64,000 nucleotides of DNA from an uncultured Blautia sp. (GTDB taxonomy: Bacteria; Bacillota; Clostridia; Lachnospirales; Lachnospiraceae): positions 1 through 64,000 of the forward strand of contig CAMNTH010000006.1 in assembly GCA_946557785.1 (NCBI GenBank), read 5' to 3'. The notes beneath the pieces are model-generated. The model was given only the letters and a program-made list of their open reading frames with translations. It was not told the DNA's origin and did no database searches. Shown here in pieces: positions 54,376 to 63,412 of this stretch (position 1 is its first letter; each line of letters starts with the position of its first letter). The position numbers and the translations under genes are program-made.

Positions 54376-55326
54376 TTAATTAAAGTAAACCATTTCTTCT
54401 TCCAATGGCGGGCACGGCTCTACATTCTCTGCATAAAGGACAATTCCTTCTCCCTGATATTCCATACGCTTTTCAAAAGCAACCTTTGCAGTAACATCCA
54501 CCCACTGTCCTTCCCTAAGGGCAGGAGCAACGCTGCTTTTACATACATATCCAAGGAAAGTGGTATCATCTGCACAGCAGGTCATGGCTGTACGGCCGGG
54601 AACAAAAAATTTGCTGCCCATTCCTCTTGGCTTTAAGGCACGGCCTTTAAAGTGGACTGTTTTGCCCACATAAGTCTCCGGGTTGTCCATAGCATCCACA
54701 AACCAGATTCCGTAATCCTCCGGCAGGATCTCGATCACAGGCGCATTAATATCAAAGGGCATTTCATCCTGGAAAATATCATCCAGTTCTCCCTCTTCAT
54801 CCTCAAAAATCACTTCTGCCCTCTGGTTAACTACCTTGATGCTTCTGCGGTAAGATGCAAGAGGATCTTCACGTTTGCAGCGATTAAATACCACCATATC
54901 CGCATTACGTACCATATCCATAAAAATGGATTTCATATTATTCATATACATCTGAAAGGTGCTGGCGTCCACACAGGTAATCTCCTGTTCAGTGCCCCAG
55001 CCCTCCGGCAGTTTCATCTGCTCGAATTTGCTTACAAGCCACATACCATTATACTCAATGATCACGCGCTCAGGCTGATGGATAATGTCCATAGCTGCCA
55101 GACGCTCAGGCGTCAGGTCTTCTTCTTTTTCAATGATCTCCACAACGGTATTAGTCAGCTTCAAAGCATTCATATCGTATTCTTCTTCACCCTCTTCACA
55201 GAGAATCAAAAGGGTTTTTCCTTCAATACAGAAATAATCCTGCTGCAGGGTAAAGTTCAGGAAAGAGGTTTTCCCGCTTTCCAAAAAGCCTGATATTAAA
55301 TATATGGGAACACGGATTTCGTCCAT
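54376..55326 (-). CDS. CobW-like GTPase with DUF1980-like C-terminus
   Basis: 316 residues. Walker A is GFLESGKTSFLNF (residues about 13-25). A G-domain follows, with TCVDASTF and FNRCKRED where family members have NKxD. The metal-site CxCC motif of COG0523 proteins is absent. The C-terminal third (VHFKGRALKPRGMGSKFF, TCCADDTTFLGYVCK) resembles the DUF1980/YcgQ domain. It lies 20 bp after a classical CobW protein with a His-rich tract, so the two are probably partners in metal handling. The role is not established. Confidence 0.75.
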   Translation of the reverse strand: MDEIRVPIYLISGFLESGKTSFLNFTLQQDYFCIEGKTLLILCEEGEEEYDMNALKLTNTVVEIIEKEEDLTPERLAAMDIIHQPERVIIEYNGMWLVSKFEQMKLPEGWGTEQEITCVDASTFQMYMNNMKSIFMDMVRNADMVVFNRCKREDPLASYRRSIKVVNQRAEVIFEDEEGELDDIFQDEMPFDINAPVIEILPEDYGIWFVDAMDNPETYVGKTVHFKGRALKPRGMGSKFFVPGRTAMTCCADDTTFLGYVCKSSVAPALREGQWVDVTAKVAFEKRMEYQGEGIVLYAENVEPCPPLEEEMVYFN

Positions 55327-55345
55327 TATTCAATTCCCTCCTGTT

Positions 55346-56470
55346 TTATAATCCGAATAATTCTGCCAGCTTATCTTCTGCCAATTTGGAACCAATGACA
55401 CAAAGACGGCCTGTATATTCCGGAGTTCCTTCTCTGAGTTCTGTCTCTTCCGGAACCATATCAAAATAAATCCATGTTCCGTCCTCTGCCGGAAGCATTC
55501 CTTTGACACGGAGAATCATTCCATAGTCTTCTGTTTCAGACAGCTTTTCCAAAATTCCGGCAAGGGCTTCTCTGGTAAACTTCTTCACAGTCTCACGGCC
55601 CCAGCTTGTAAATACCTCATCTGCATGGTGGTGATGATGGTGGTCATGACCGCAGCCGCAGTGACCGTCATGATCATGATGATGATGGTGCTCATGGTCA
55701 TGATGCTCGTGATCATGACCGCAGCATTCTTCATGATCGTGATGATGGCGTTCATGGTGCTCGTGATCATGGCTGCAGCATTCCTCATGGTCATGATGAT
55801 GATGTTCTCCATGCCCATGGACACGGCCGCACTCCGGGCATACCTCTTCCTGCATCATCTGCTCCTCTAAAGATACCGGATGCTCCATAACCTCCAGAAG
55901 CTTCTTTCCATCCAGTTTCTCAATAGGTGTGGTAATAATCGCAGCCTTTGCATTGATTCCCCTAAGAAGCTCCATAGCCTCCACTGCCTTTTTCTCATCG
56001 GCAATATCTGTACGGCTCATAATAATAGCCCCGGCATATTCCACTTGGTTATTAAAAAATTCACCGAAATTTCTCATATACATTTTACATTTCTTGGCAT
56101 CCACCACAGTGGTATAGCTGTTGAGCACAAGCCCGGTTTCATCCTGTACGCCCTGCACAGCCTTGATCACATCAGACAGCTTGCCCACACCGGAGGGCTC
56201 AATCAGGATTCTGTCCGGATGATACTTTGTGATTACTTCTTTCAAAGAAGCTCCAAAATCTCCCACCAGGGAACAGCAGATACATCCTGAATTCATCTCC
56301 CGGATCTCAATCCCTGCCTCTTTCAGGAATCCCCCGTCAATCCCGATTTCTCCAAATTCATTCTCAATCAGTACCACCTGCTCATCCTGAAATGCTTCTT
56401 TTAAAAGCTTCCTGATCAACGTTGTCTTGCCGGCTCCTAAAAAACCGGAAATAATATCAATTTTTGCCAT
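55346..56470 (-). CDS. CobW/COG0523 metallochaperone GTPase with His-rich tract
   Basis: 374 residues. G1 motif GFLGAGKTTLIRKLL, the metal-binding NSGCICCSL, EPSGVGKL and a GTPase core are intact. About residues 212-278 are an insert almost wholly of His, Asp, Glu, Cys and Gly (HHHHDHEECC-type repeats). The CobW C-terminal domain (VKGMLPAEDGTWIYFDMVPE) follows. Such proteins deliver zinc or another divalent metal to enzymes; the tract suggests storage or high-capacity binding. First gene of an apparent operon with the second GTPase, pth and mfd. I saw no clear Zur box. Confidence 0.88.
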   Translation of the reverse strand: MAKIDIISGFLGAGKTTLIRKLLKEAFQDEQVVLIENEFGEIGIDGGFLKEAGIEIREMNSGCICCSLVGDFGASLKEVITKYHPDRILIEPSGVGKLSDVIKAVQGVQDETGLVLNSYTTVVDAKKCKMYMRNFGEFFNNQVEYAGAIIMSRTDIADEKKAVEAMELLRGINAKAAIITTPIEKLDGKKLLEVMEHPVSLEEQMMQEEVCPECGRVHGHGEHHHHDHEECCSHDHEHHERHHHDHEECCGHDHEHHDHEHHHHHDHDGHCGCGHDHHHHHHADEVFTSWGRETVKKFTREALAGILEKLSETEDYGMILRVKGMLPAEDGTWIYFDMVPEETELREGTPEYTGRLCVIGSKLAEDKLAELFGL

Positions 56471-56617
56471 TTTTCTTAACTCCCTTCAAACGCAATATGA
56501 CCAGGAAGCTCCATTACCCCCTGGTTAAACATTCTTTTTCTGATAAATTCAGGGACATGACACCCATTCCAATAAAGGATCCGTCACGCCCCCTCAATTC
56601 TCTTATGTGCTCTGTAA

Positions 56618-56851
56618 TCAGCCGTTGATCATAAAATGCATCAGTTTGTCGATGTCTTCCTTCTCATAAGCCACGATTTCCAGCTCCGGAATCTCTCCGC
56701 CGGAAAAAATATTTGCCAGAGATACATACTGGGATAATTTGGATTTCAGATTCAGTCTGTCTCCCTCACCAGTTACAAGTTCTACCTTTCCGGCACAGCT
56801 GTCAATTACTTTAAAAAATTTGTCTACATCTTTAATATTGGATACTTTCAT
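56618..56851 (-). CDS. Small conserved protein of unknown function
   Basis: About 77 residues beginning MKVSNIKDVDKFFKVIDSC, with KVELVTGEGDRLNLKSKLSQ and a C-terminal helix ending HFMING. AAAGGAG 7 nt upstream and a promoter overlapping the longer frame (to 56911) fix the start at 56851. From memory, near-identical small proteins are common in Lachnospiraceae, with names that do not reflect evidence. No function is assigned. Confidence 0.75.
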   Translation of the reverse strand: MKVSNIKDVDKFFKVIDSCAGKVELVTGEGDRLNLKSKLSQYVSLANIFSGGEIPELEIVAYEKEDIDKLMHFMING

Positions 56852-56899
56852 AATAATTCTCCTTTCCAATAACAATCTAACTTCTCCGCTTTCGGGCAC

Positions 56900-56928
56900 A
56901 TTATACCGCATCGTCTTTTAAAATGCAA
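56900..56928 (-). promoter_or_regulatory. Promoter of the small conserved gene
   Basis: Minus-strand TTGCAT (56923-56928), 17-nt spacer, TATAAT (56900-56905). It overlaps the last codons of the MATE gene and rules out translation from 56911. Confidence 0.75.
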
Positions 56929-58351
56929 TCCCTTTCTTATCTTTCTTCTGCATCCTGGCAAGCTCCCCCCGGAACGCTTCCAGGGTATGCTTTCCTTCTT
57001 CTGTTACCGGTTTGACCCACTTACCTGTTCTCATATACCATAGCTCAAATACCAAGCGGATCAGCTCATCTGTATATACAAAGGAGAATACCGCCAGGAA
57101 CGGAAGATGAAAGATCATGCCTGCCGCCCAGGTTGCGGGTACGCTCACCAAAAAGAGACAGCTAATCTCAAGCACAGTTCCAAAGGTTGCCTCTCCGCCG
57201 GCACGAAAACTGCAGTTCATAATGTAGTTGCAGGTACGAACCGTTCCGGCTGCCAGATAGATCATAAGCATATATTTTCCATATACCATAGCCTCTGCTC
57301 CAAGCCCAAACAATTGAAGAAGGGGCTGGCTGAAAATCAGACAGATAGCTACGATCACAAAAGTGATAGCAGGACATAAAATCGAAAATTGCTTTGCATA
57401 TCCATATCCCTTCATATGATGGCCGGCTCCCACTTCTTTTCCCACCACCACGGTACTGGCATCAGCCAAACCGCCAAAAAATGCGAATACAAATCCCTCC
57501 AGCACACGAAATGCAGCCATTGCAGCAATAGCTGCTGCCGCCTGACGGCCAATAACCACATTGATCAGCATCTGGCCCAGGCCGTACAGCATCTCATTAC
57601 AGATGATCGGAAAACATTTTTTCAGATAAGTACCTGCAAAACCATCGCCCCAGCCAAACATCAGGCTCAGCTTTATGGCAACAGTCTTCTTATCCCGCAT
57701 GAGTAAAGTCAGCAGGATCACAAGATTCACAATACCGGACACCAGTGTTCCCACTGCTGCACCGGCCGCTCCCATCTTCGGCATTCCAAACCGACCATAA
57801 ATCAAGATCCAGTTCAGTATAAAATTTGTGATCAATGCCACGATGGAACTCATCAGCGGCGCTTTTACCCGCTCAGTAGAACGCATCAGGAAACTAATGA
57901 TTACGGCCAGCACCTGCAGCGGATAAGCAAATCCTACAATACGCATGTAAGGAGCTGCTACCTCTATAATATCCGCCTTATCCGTATAAATCTTTAATAT
58001 AAATCTTGGATTAATCACTGCCACACTGCCGAAGAGCAAAGCAACTGCCAACATACAGGCGGCAGACAGGCCAAAGGTTCGGTTAATACCTTCCTTATTT
58101 CCTGCTCCCCAATATTGGGAAAAAAACAAAAGCGCCCCTCCCGCAAAGCCGAAATAACTAGAAAAGAATAGGGATGAGATCTGGGAGCAGATACCAACCG
58201 CTGCCACAGATAATTCCCCCTGGCTTCCGATCATAATCGTATCTACCATACTTGCCGTATTATTTAAAAAGTTCTGACAGGCAATCGGCAGCGCAGTCAC
58301 AGATACTATCCATAAAAAGGAACGCCACCCAGCCAATTTTTTTTCACGCAT
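56918..58351 (-). CDS. MATE-family efflux transporter
   Basis: 477 residues with about 12 membrane segments in two related halves. The N-terminus has family features (IACQNFLNNTASMVDTIMIG, LSVAAVGICSQI). The C-terminal half begins near CFPIICNEMLYGLGQ. GAGG lies about 7 nt before the ATG. MATE proteins export drugs, dyes or metabolites using a Na+ or H+ gradient. No neighbour gives the substrate. A hairpin at 58422-58450 lies upstream, but it has no T run. Confidence 0.9.
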   Translation of the reverse strand: MREKKLAGWRSFLWIVSVTALPIACQNFLNNTASMVDTIMIGSQGELSVAAVGICSQISSLFFSSYFGFAGGALLFFSQYWGAGNKEGINRTFGLSAACMLAVALLFGSVAVINPRFILKIYTDKADIIEVAAPYMRIVGFAYPLQVLAVIISFLMRSTERVKAPLMSSIVALITNFILNWILIYGRFGMPKMGAAGAAVGTLVSGIVNLVILLTLLMRDKKTVAIKLSLMFGWGDGFAGTYLKKCFPIICNEMLYGLGQMLINVVIGRQAAAAIAAMAAFRVLEGFVFAFFGGLADASTVVVGKEVGAGHHMKGYGYAKQFSILCPAITFVIVAICLIFSQPLLQLFGLGAEAMVYGKYMLMIYLAAGTVRTCNYIMNCSFRAGGEATFGTVLEISCLFLVSVPATWAAGMIFHLPFLAVFSFVYTDELIRLVFELWYMRTGKWVKPVTEEGKHTLEAFRGELARMQKKDKKGIAF

Positions 58352-58501
58352 AAAATTTCCTCACTTATGTATTATTTTATCTACTCAGATCAGCGAAAAA
58401 TCTGCCGCATAGTACAGCGCCGGATAACATCTGTCATCCAGCGCCTCATTTCGTTTACACTATTACACTATCACTCTATTACACCATAACGCTATTTAAA
58501 T

Positions 58502-60388
58502 TCAATAAAGGAAGATTCCCACTCCATAGGGTGCCAGCGGATATGCAAAAGAAAACTCCCTATTGTCACATTCCTCTTTGTCAGCCTTATATATCACCGG
58601 TTTTTCCAGCATTCCTGTTTCATCCATGATCAGCTTATACTGCTTCTTTTTCGGTACGCCTACCCGGTAGTCCGTTCTCTCCACAGGTGTAAAATTGCAT
58701 ACCACCAAGACATTATTTCTCTTGGTAGGAGACTTTCTCACAAAGCTGAAAATGCTTCTGTCCCCATCATCCGCATTGATCCACTCAAATCCGTCCGGGG
58801 TATTGTCCACTGCATAAAGAGCCGGATATTTCCGGTACATGTGCAGAAGTCCTTTTACAAATTCCTGCAGAGACTTATGGTTATCCTCTCCAAGAAGATA
58901 CCAGTCAAGCTCCCTCTCCTCGCTCCACTCACGAAGCTGTCCGAATTCCTGTCCCATAAAGAGAAGCTTCTTTCCGGGATGGCAGAACATAAAGGTATAG
59001 GCAGTTTTCAGGTTCTTGAATTTATCATCCAGGAATCCCGGCATCTTATTAAGCATGGAGCATTTCAGATGCACCACCTCATCATGTGAAAGCACCAGCA
59101 CATATTTTTCACTGTAGGCATATGCCATGGAAAATGTCATTTTATTGTGGTTGTATTTACGGAAATAAGGATCCAGCTTCATATATTCCAGGAAATCATT
59201 CATCCATCCCATATTCCATTTCAATGAAAAACCAAGTCCGTCATCCTCTGCCTTGCCGGTTACCTTTGGCCATGCAGTAGACTCCTCTGCAATCATCACA
59301 GTACCGTGGTTTCTTCCAAGAAGAACAGAATTTAAGTGCTTAAAGAACTCAATCGCTTCCAAATTCTTATTATCACCGTATTTATTTGCAACCCACTGCC
59401 CATCGCTCTTGCCGTAGTCAAGATACAGCATGGAAGCCACTGCATCTACACGCAGTCCGTCCACATGACACTCTTCTACCCAGAACAGGGCATTGGCTAT
59501 CAGGAAGTTCTTCACCTCCGGTCTGCCGTAATTATAAATCTTGGTTCCCCAGTCCGGATGCTCGCCCTGTTTTGGATCCTCATGCTCATAAACAGCAGTT
59601 CCGTCAAAATTCGCAAGACCATGTGCGTCCTTTGGGAAATGGGCAGGTACCCAGTCCAGAATAACGCCAATCTTATTTTTGTGCAGATAATCTACCATGT
59701 ATTTAAAGTCTTCCGGAGTTCCGTAACGGGAGGTAGGGGCATAATACCCGGTTACCTGGTATCCCCAGGAACCGTCAAAAGGATGTTCCGCAATACCCAT
59801 AAGCTCTACATGTGTATATCCCATGGTTTTTACATATTTGGCAAGCTCGTGGGCGAATTCCCGGTAATTATAAAAGCCGGTTTCATCCTCGTCTGTTATG
59901 GTATGCTTTTTCCAGGAGCCGGGATGAACCTCATAAATGGCCATGGGATCTTTATTTTCATCAAACTGCGGGCGTTTCTTCATCCACTCGCTGTCATTCC
60001 ATTTGTAGCGGGAGATATTTGCAACCCTGGAAGCAGTTCCGGGGCGAAGCTCTGCACAGTTTCCATAAGGATCTGCCTTATAAAGCTCTTCTCCGTGCAT
60101 ACCCACAATATAAAATTTATAAAGGTTACCCACCTTCACGCCTGGAATAAACGCCTCAAAAACACCGATAGGGCCGGCCTTTTCCATTGGATTGGCTGTT
60201 TTATCCCAGTTATTAAAGTCTCCGATCACAGAAACGGACTGTGCGTTCGGCGCCCATACTGCAAAATAAACACCCCGCTTACGGTTCCGTGCGGTTGGAT
60301 GCGCACCCAGCTTTTTATACACATCATAATGTGTGCCCTGGCCGAATAAGTACTGATCCAGCTCCGTAAATTGCAATTTTTCTCCCAT
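58502..60388 (-). CDS. glgB: 1,4-alpha-glucan branching enzyme
   Basis: 628 residues: a CBM48 domain (VYFAVWAPNAQSVSVIGDFN) followed by a GH13 barrel. Catalytic residues are in place: the nucleophile Asp in GLRVDAVASMLYLDY, the acid Glu in MIAEESTAWP, and the Asp in LSHDEVVHLKCSM. A C-terminal beta domain follows. It makes the alpha-1,6 branches of glycogen. GGAGG lies 9 nt before the ATG. It follows the amylase gene after 27 bp, so the two form a storage-glucan operon. No other glg genes are in view. Confidence 0.95.
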   Translation of the reverse strand: MGEKLQFTELDQYLFGQGTHYDVYKKLGAHPTARNRKRGVYFAVWAPNAQSVSVIGDFNNWDKTANPMEKAGPIGVFEAFIPGVKVGNLYKFYIVGMHGEELYKADPYGNCAELRPGTASRVANISRYKWNDSEWMKKRPQFDENKDPMAIYEVHPGSWKKHTITDEDETGFYNYREFAHELAKYVKTMGYTHVELMGIAEHPFDGSWGYQVTGYYAPTSRYGTPEDFKYMVDYLHKNKIGVILDWVPAHFPKDAHGLANFDGTAVYEHEDPKQGEHPDWGTKIYNYGRPEVKNFLIANALFWVEECHVDGLRVDAVASMLYLDYGKSDGQWVANKYGDNKNLEAIEFFKHLNSVLLGRNHGTVMIAEESTAWPKVTGKAEDDGLGFSLKWNMGWMNDFLEYMKLDPYFRKYNHNKMTFSMAYAYSEKYVLVLSHDEVVHLKCSMLNKMPGFLDDKFKNLKTAYTFMFCHPGKKLLFMGQEFGQLREWSEERELDWYLLGEDNHKSLQEFVKGLLHMYRKYPALYAVDNTPDGFEWINADDGDRSIFSFVRKSPTKRNNVLVVCNFTPVERTDYRVGVPKKKQYKLIMDETGMLEKPVIYKADKEECDNREFSFAYPLAPYGVGIFLY

Positions 60389-60415
60389 CGCTTTGTACCT
60401 CCATAGAATAACTTT

Positions 60416-61768
60416 TTAGGAAAAAGAAAGTATCTGGCTCTCATTTGGCAAGAGCCTTATGCGAAGCATTCCGTTCTCTTCTCTGATCTCGCTGCCATCA
60501 ATCAGGCTCTGATACGTCCTGCCTCCAAGAGGCACCCTCACTGAAAGGTCTGCCTCTTTATCATCATTATTTACTGCCACGACGACGCCCTGTCCATCCA
60601 GTATCCTGGCAAAGGCATACTGCCTGTTTGTCAAAAGCAGTTCCTGATAACTGCCGTCTGTAAGAGCCGGCTGTTCTTTATGGATCCTGCCAAGGGTTTT
60701 GATCCACACCAGAAGCTTAGGATCCTGTACATTTAAAAGAGCTTCCTTAAGATCTACTGCCGGGCGGAGAGGGTCATCATTTCCCCCTTCCTTGCGTCCC
60801 GGGATTCCCCACTCAGAACCGTAATATATGGACGGAATTCCCGGAAGGGTAAATAGAAGGGTATGCACAGGATAAATATGTCCCGGTACATTCAGTTTCG
60901 ATGCAATTCTGTCCACATCATGATTGTCCACAAAAGAATACAGCTTCAAGCCCCTGTAAATACCGCCGTTCTGGTCAAACTCCCTGCGGATAGTATGGGC
61001 GATCTCAAAGTAATTATGATCATTGTGACCGGAATACAGTCCTTTATGAAGTTCATAATTTGTCACGCTGTCCAGCATGCCTGGCTTCACATAGCGGCTG
61101 TAGTCTCCATGGATCACCTCACCCATCAGCCAGAAATCCGCCTTCTTCTCATTGGTAAATCTGCGCATGTCCTCCATAAAAGAGAACTCCAGACAGTCCG
61201 CGCAATCCAGACGGATGCCGTCTATATCAAACTCATCAATCCAGAAGCCGATCACATGCAGAAGGTAATTCCGTACCTGGGGTTCCCATAAATTCAGGTT
61301 CGCAAGTTCAAAGCAATTTCTCCAGGCTTCATACCCGAATCCATCGTTATAAGGAGAATTCCATCCGAAATTAATCCCCTTATACCAACAGCAGTAAGGG
61401 GAATTCTCCCTGTTGCGCTGAATATCCTGAAATGCGAAGAATTCCCGGCCTGTGTGGTTAAATACTCCATCCACCACAACCTTAAGGCCCAGGCTGTGTG
61501 CTTCCTTAACAAAATTCTGAAAATCTTCATTATCCCCCAGTCTTCTGTCCACAAGCTTATAATCCCTGGTATCATACCCATGTGTAGTTGACTCAAACAA
61601 AGGTCCTATATAAATCGCCGTACACCCTAAGGATGCAATATGGGGCAGCCATTCTGTAAGCGCCGGAAATCTATGCGTCACTTCCGTCTGCTCATTCCTT
61701 CTGGGTGCCCCTGTCATTCCGATTGGATACATATGATAAAATACTGCTTCTTCAAACCACTTCGCCAC
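60416..61768 (-). CDS. GH13 alpha-amylase-family glycosidase
   Basis: 450 residues, no signal peptide, so cytosolic. Conserved GH13 regions: VVVDGVFNHTG, the nucleophile Asp in GIRLDCADCL, the acid Glu in LMGEVIHGDY, and the Asp in FVDNHDVDR. An aromatic N-terminus (FEEAVFYHMYPIGM) and a small C-terminal beta domain complete it. It most likely acts on maltodextrin or glycogen. Exact specificity (amylase, cyclomaltodextrinase-like) cannot be told. It has a strong promoter and is co-directed with glgB. Confidence 0.9.
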   Translation of the reverse strand: MAKWFEEAVFYHMYPIGMTGAPRRNEQTEVTHRFPALTEWLPHIASLGCTAIYIGPLFESTTHGYDTRDYKLVDRRLGDNEDFQNFVKEAHSLGLKVVVDGVFNHTGREFFAFQDIQRNRENSPYCCWYKGINFGWNSPYNDGFGYEAWRNCFELANLNLWEPQVRNYLLHVIGFWIDEFDIDGIRLDCADCLEFSFMEDMRRFTNEKKADFWLMGEVIHGDYSRYVKPGMLDSVTNYELHKGLYSGHNDHNYFEIAHTIRREFDQNGGIYRGLKLYSFVDNHDVDRIASKLNVPGHIYPVHTLLFTLPGIPSIYYGSEWGIPGRKEGGNDDPLRPAVDLKEALLNVQDPKLLVWIKTLGRIHKEQPALTDGSYQELLLTNRQYAFARILDGQGVVVAVNNDDKEADLSVRVPLGGRTYQSLIDGSEIREENGMLRIRLLPNESQILSFS

Positions 61769-61871
61769 AATGATGTCCTCCTGATCTGTCTCTAATATCT
61801 GTGAATCACGTCCAGCCGCATCTGTGTCCCTGCAGAGATGATAACTGCTTTTTCATCGTAACACTTCTTTT

Positions 61872-61918
61872 ATTATACCAATATGCACAGTTTTCGTCAA
61901 TTAAAAGCCCGGGCTTTA
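61872..61918 (-). promoter_or_regulatory. Promoter of the amylase-glgB operon with upstream palindrome
   Basis: Minus-strand TTGACG (61895-61900), 17-nt spacer, perfect TATAAT (61872-61877). A palindrome with core AAAGCCCGGGCTTT lies just upstream of the -35 box (about 61904-61917) and might be an operator. The 5' leader is about 100 nt. Confidence 0.75.
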
Positions 61919-61933
61919 GTGACTTTTTCTATG

Positions 61934-61971
61934 AAAAAGGACAGCCCCTTTTCACCAAAAGTAAGCTGTCC
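61934..61971 (-). terminator. Terminator after the polysaccharide deacetylase gene
   Basis: Arms GGACAGC (65-71) and GCTGTCC (39-45) of 61939-61971, with an inner TTTT/AAAA pairing, are followed by T5 on the minus strand. Confidence 0.8.
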
Positions 61972-61985
61972 GTATTTCTTAAATA

Positions 61986-63296
61986 TTATTCGCCATCAGT
62001 ATATTCACTGCCGCTGTCTTCGCCTCCGTCACTGTAGGCGTCTGCCCCGTCACCAAACTCTCCTTCGGAACCGTCACTGTAATCCGCTTCGCCGGAGCTC
62101 TCATCACCGGAGCTTTCTCCCCCTGAACCATCGCCTGAAGACATCAGGCTGTCAGAGCCGCCATTATAACCGGCAACATTGCCGCTGGCCAAAGAGGAAT
62201 CCCAAAAATCAGAATAGGATGCGTTCTGAAGCGTAACACCTTTTGCAGCAGCCAGCTCGCTGACTGTCACAAGCTTATATCCCTGGGCAACCAGATCGGG
62301 AATGATCCTCTGGCAGGCCTGAACGGATGGCTCATGAATATCATGCATCAAAATAATCGTTCCGTCTGTAAGATCGCCGTTCATAACCTCATTATAATCC
62401 AGCTCCGCATCTCTGTAAGACCAGTCCATGGAGTCCAAAGACCACATGAAGAAAGGCTTTCCAACTGTGTCGATTACGTCCTGGTTCCATTCACCATAAG
62501 GTGCGCGTGCTACAGTTGCAGCCTGCCCGCAGACCTCGATCAGGGCGTCATCTGTATCCTTAAACTGCTTTGCAACACTATCCAGGCCAATAGTCTTCAG
62601 CGTCATAGGATGATCCCAGGAATGGCTTCCAATGTCACATCCCATCTGTACCATACGTTTCACCGTATCCGGATAGAGTCCTACATTCTGTCCCTGCATA
62701 AAGAAGGTTGCTTTGGCACCGTTTGCCTCCAGGATGTCCAAAAGCGTATCCGTATATTGCCCCGGGCCATCATCAAAGGTCAATGCAAGCATCTTTCGTC
62801 TCATCTCAGGATTATAGGAACCATCATCATCAAAGTAATAATCCTTCACCCCTTTAGTAATCCATCCGGTCTCCAAATAGCCATTGTCGCTAAAGCAATA
62901 GGTGGTTCCGTCGATCTCCTGAAACCCGCCTGCATAATATGTATGGTCGGCATTCTGGTACCATCTTCCATTTTCATCATCATGCCAGCCCGGGGTCAGC
63001 TCTGTCGCCTTAGACAGATCCCCCTGTCCCTTCAGCGGCTGTCTCACCGCTGCATTGGGATCCGCCTGTACAGTCTTCGCCTGAACCTCTACCCGTTCTT
63101 CCGGGCTGCTTCCGCCAAAACTATGCACAACCGGCATGATCACCCCACGGACCACAAAGATCACCGCAAGAACAAATGCAACACAATATGTACCAAGCTT
63201 CATGTACCTTCTCCGCCGAAGCTGCTGCTGCTTCTGGCGCATCCGAATCTGACGCTGTTTTTTACGCCTTAGTTCTCTCTCAACATCATTATCCAT
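61986..63296 (-). CDS. Membrane-anchored polysaccharide deacetylase (NodB family)
   Basis: 436 residues. A very basic cytosolic N-terminus (about 30 residues rich in Arg/Gln/Lys) is followed by one membrane segment (about 36-54) and an extracellular part. That part has two cell-wall-binding-like repeats (GRWYQNADHTYYAGGF, YLETGWITKGVKDYYF) and a NodB domain. Metal and catalytic motifs are LTFDDGPG, HSWDHP, APYGEWN and ILMHDIHE. The last 60 residues are a Ser/Gly/Asp/Glu tail. It probably removes acetyl groups from peptidoglycan or another wall glycan. NagA is encoded just upstream. Confidence 0.9.
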   Translation of the reverse strand: MDNDVERELRRKKQRQIRMRQKQQQLRRRRYMKLGTYCVAFVLAVIFVVRGVIMPVVHSFGGSSPEERVEVQAKTVQADPNAAVRQPLKGQGDLSKATELTPGWHDDENGRWYQNADHTYYAGGFQEIDGTTYCFSDNGYLETGWITKGVKDYYFDDDGSYNPEMRRKMLALTFDDGPGQYTDTLLDILEANGAKATFFMQGQNVGLYPDTVKRMVQMGCDIGSHSWDHPMTLKTIGLDSVAKQFKDTDDALIEVCGQAATVARAPYGEWNQDVIDTVGKPFFMWSLDSMDWSYRDAELDYNEVMNGDLTDGTIILMHDIHEPSVQACQRIIPDLVAQGYKLVTVSELAAAKGVTLQNASYSDFWDSSLASGNVAGYNGGSDSLMSSGDGSGGESSGDESSGEADYSDGSEGEFGDGADAYSDGGEDSGSEYTDGE

Positions 63297-63371
63297 TCTA
63301 TTTCTCCATTACTTCAGATAAACCTGTTCTCCGGCAGCTTCTTTATTATCAAAGCTGCTTTTTTCTTCTTT

Positions 63372-63400
63372 ATCATAACCTATTTATCCGGGAAATACAA
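63372..63400 (-). promoter_or_regulatory. Promoter of the deacetylase gene
   Basis: Minus-strand TTGTAT (63395-63400), 17-nt spacer, TATGAT (63372-63377). A short leader hairpin (GCAGCTTT / AAGAAGCTGC) lies at about 63335-63360, just before the start region. Confidence 0.55.
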
Positions 63401-63412
63401 TGCTCTTTTTCA

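Noticed and set aside
55585..55870. Met/Val-rich and Met/Ile-rich frames over the His-rich tract
   Set aside because: They arise from reading CAT/GAT-type codons of the CobW His tract in other frames.
56852..56911. 20-residue extension of the small conserved protein
   Set aside because: It overlaps the TATAAT of its own promoter; AAAGGAG precedes the inner ATG.
58422..58450. Hairpin upstream of the MATE gene as a glgB-side terminator
   Set aside because: No T run follows it on the minus strand; its role is unclear.
58465..58500. Short TAATAGTGTAA-like direct repeats after glgB
   Set aside because: Too short and imperfect to support a function.
63335..63365. GCAGCTT...AAGCTGC-T6 hairpin as a plus-strand terminator
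   Set aside because: No plus-strand gene ends there; it more likely lies in the leader of the minus-strand deacetylase gene.
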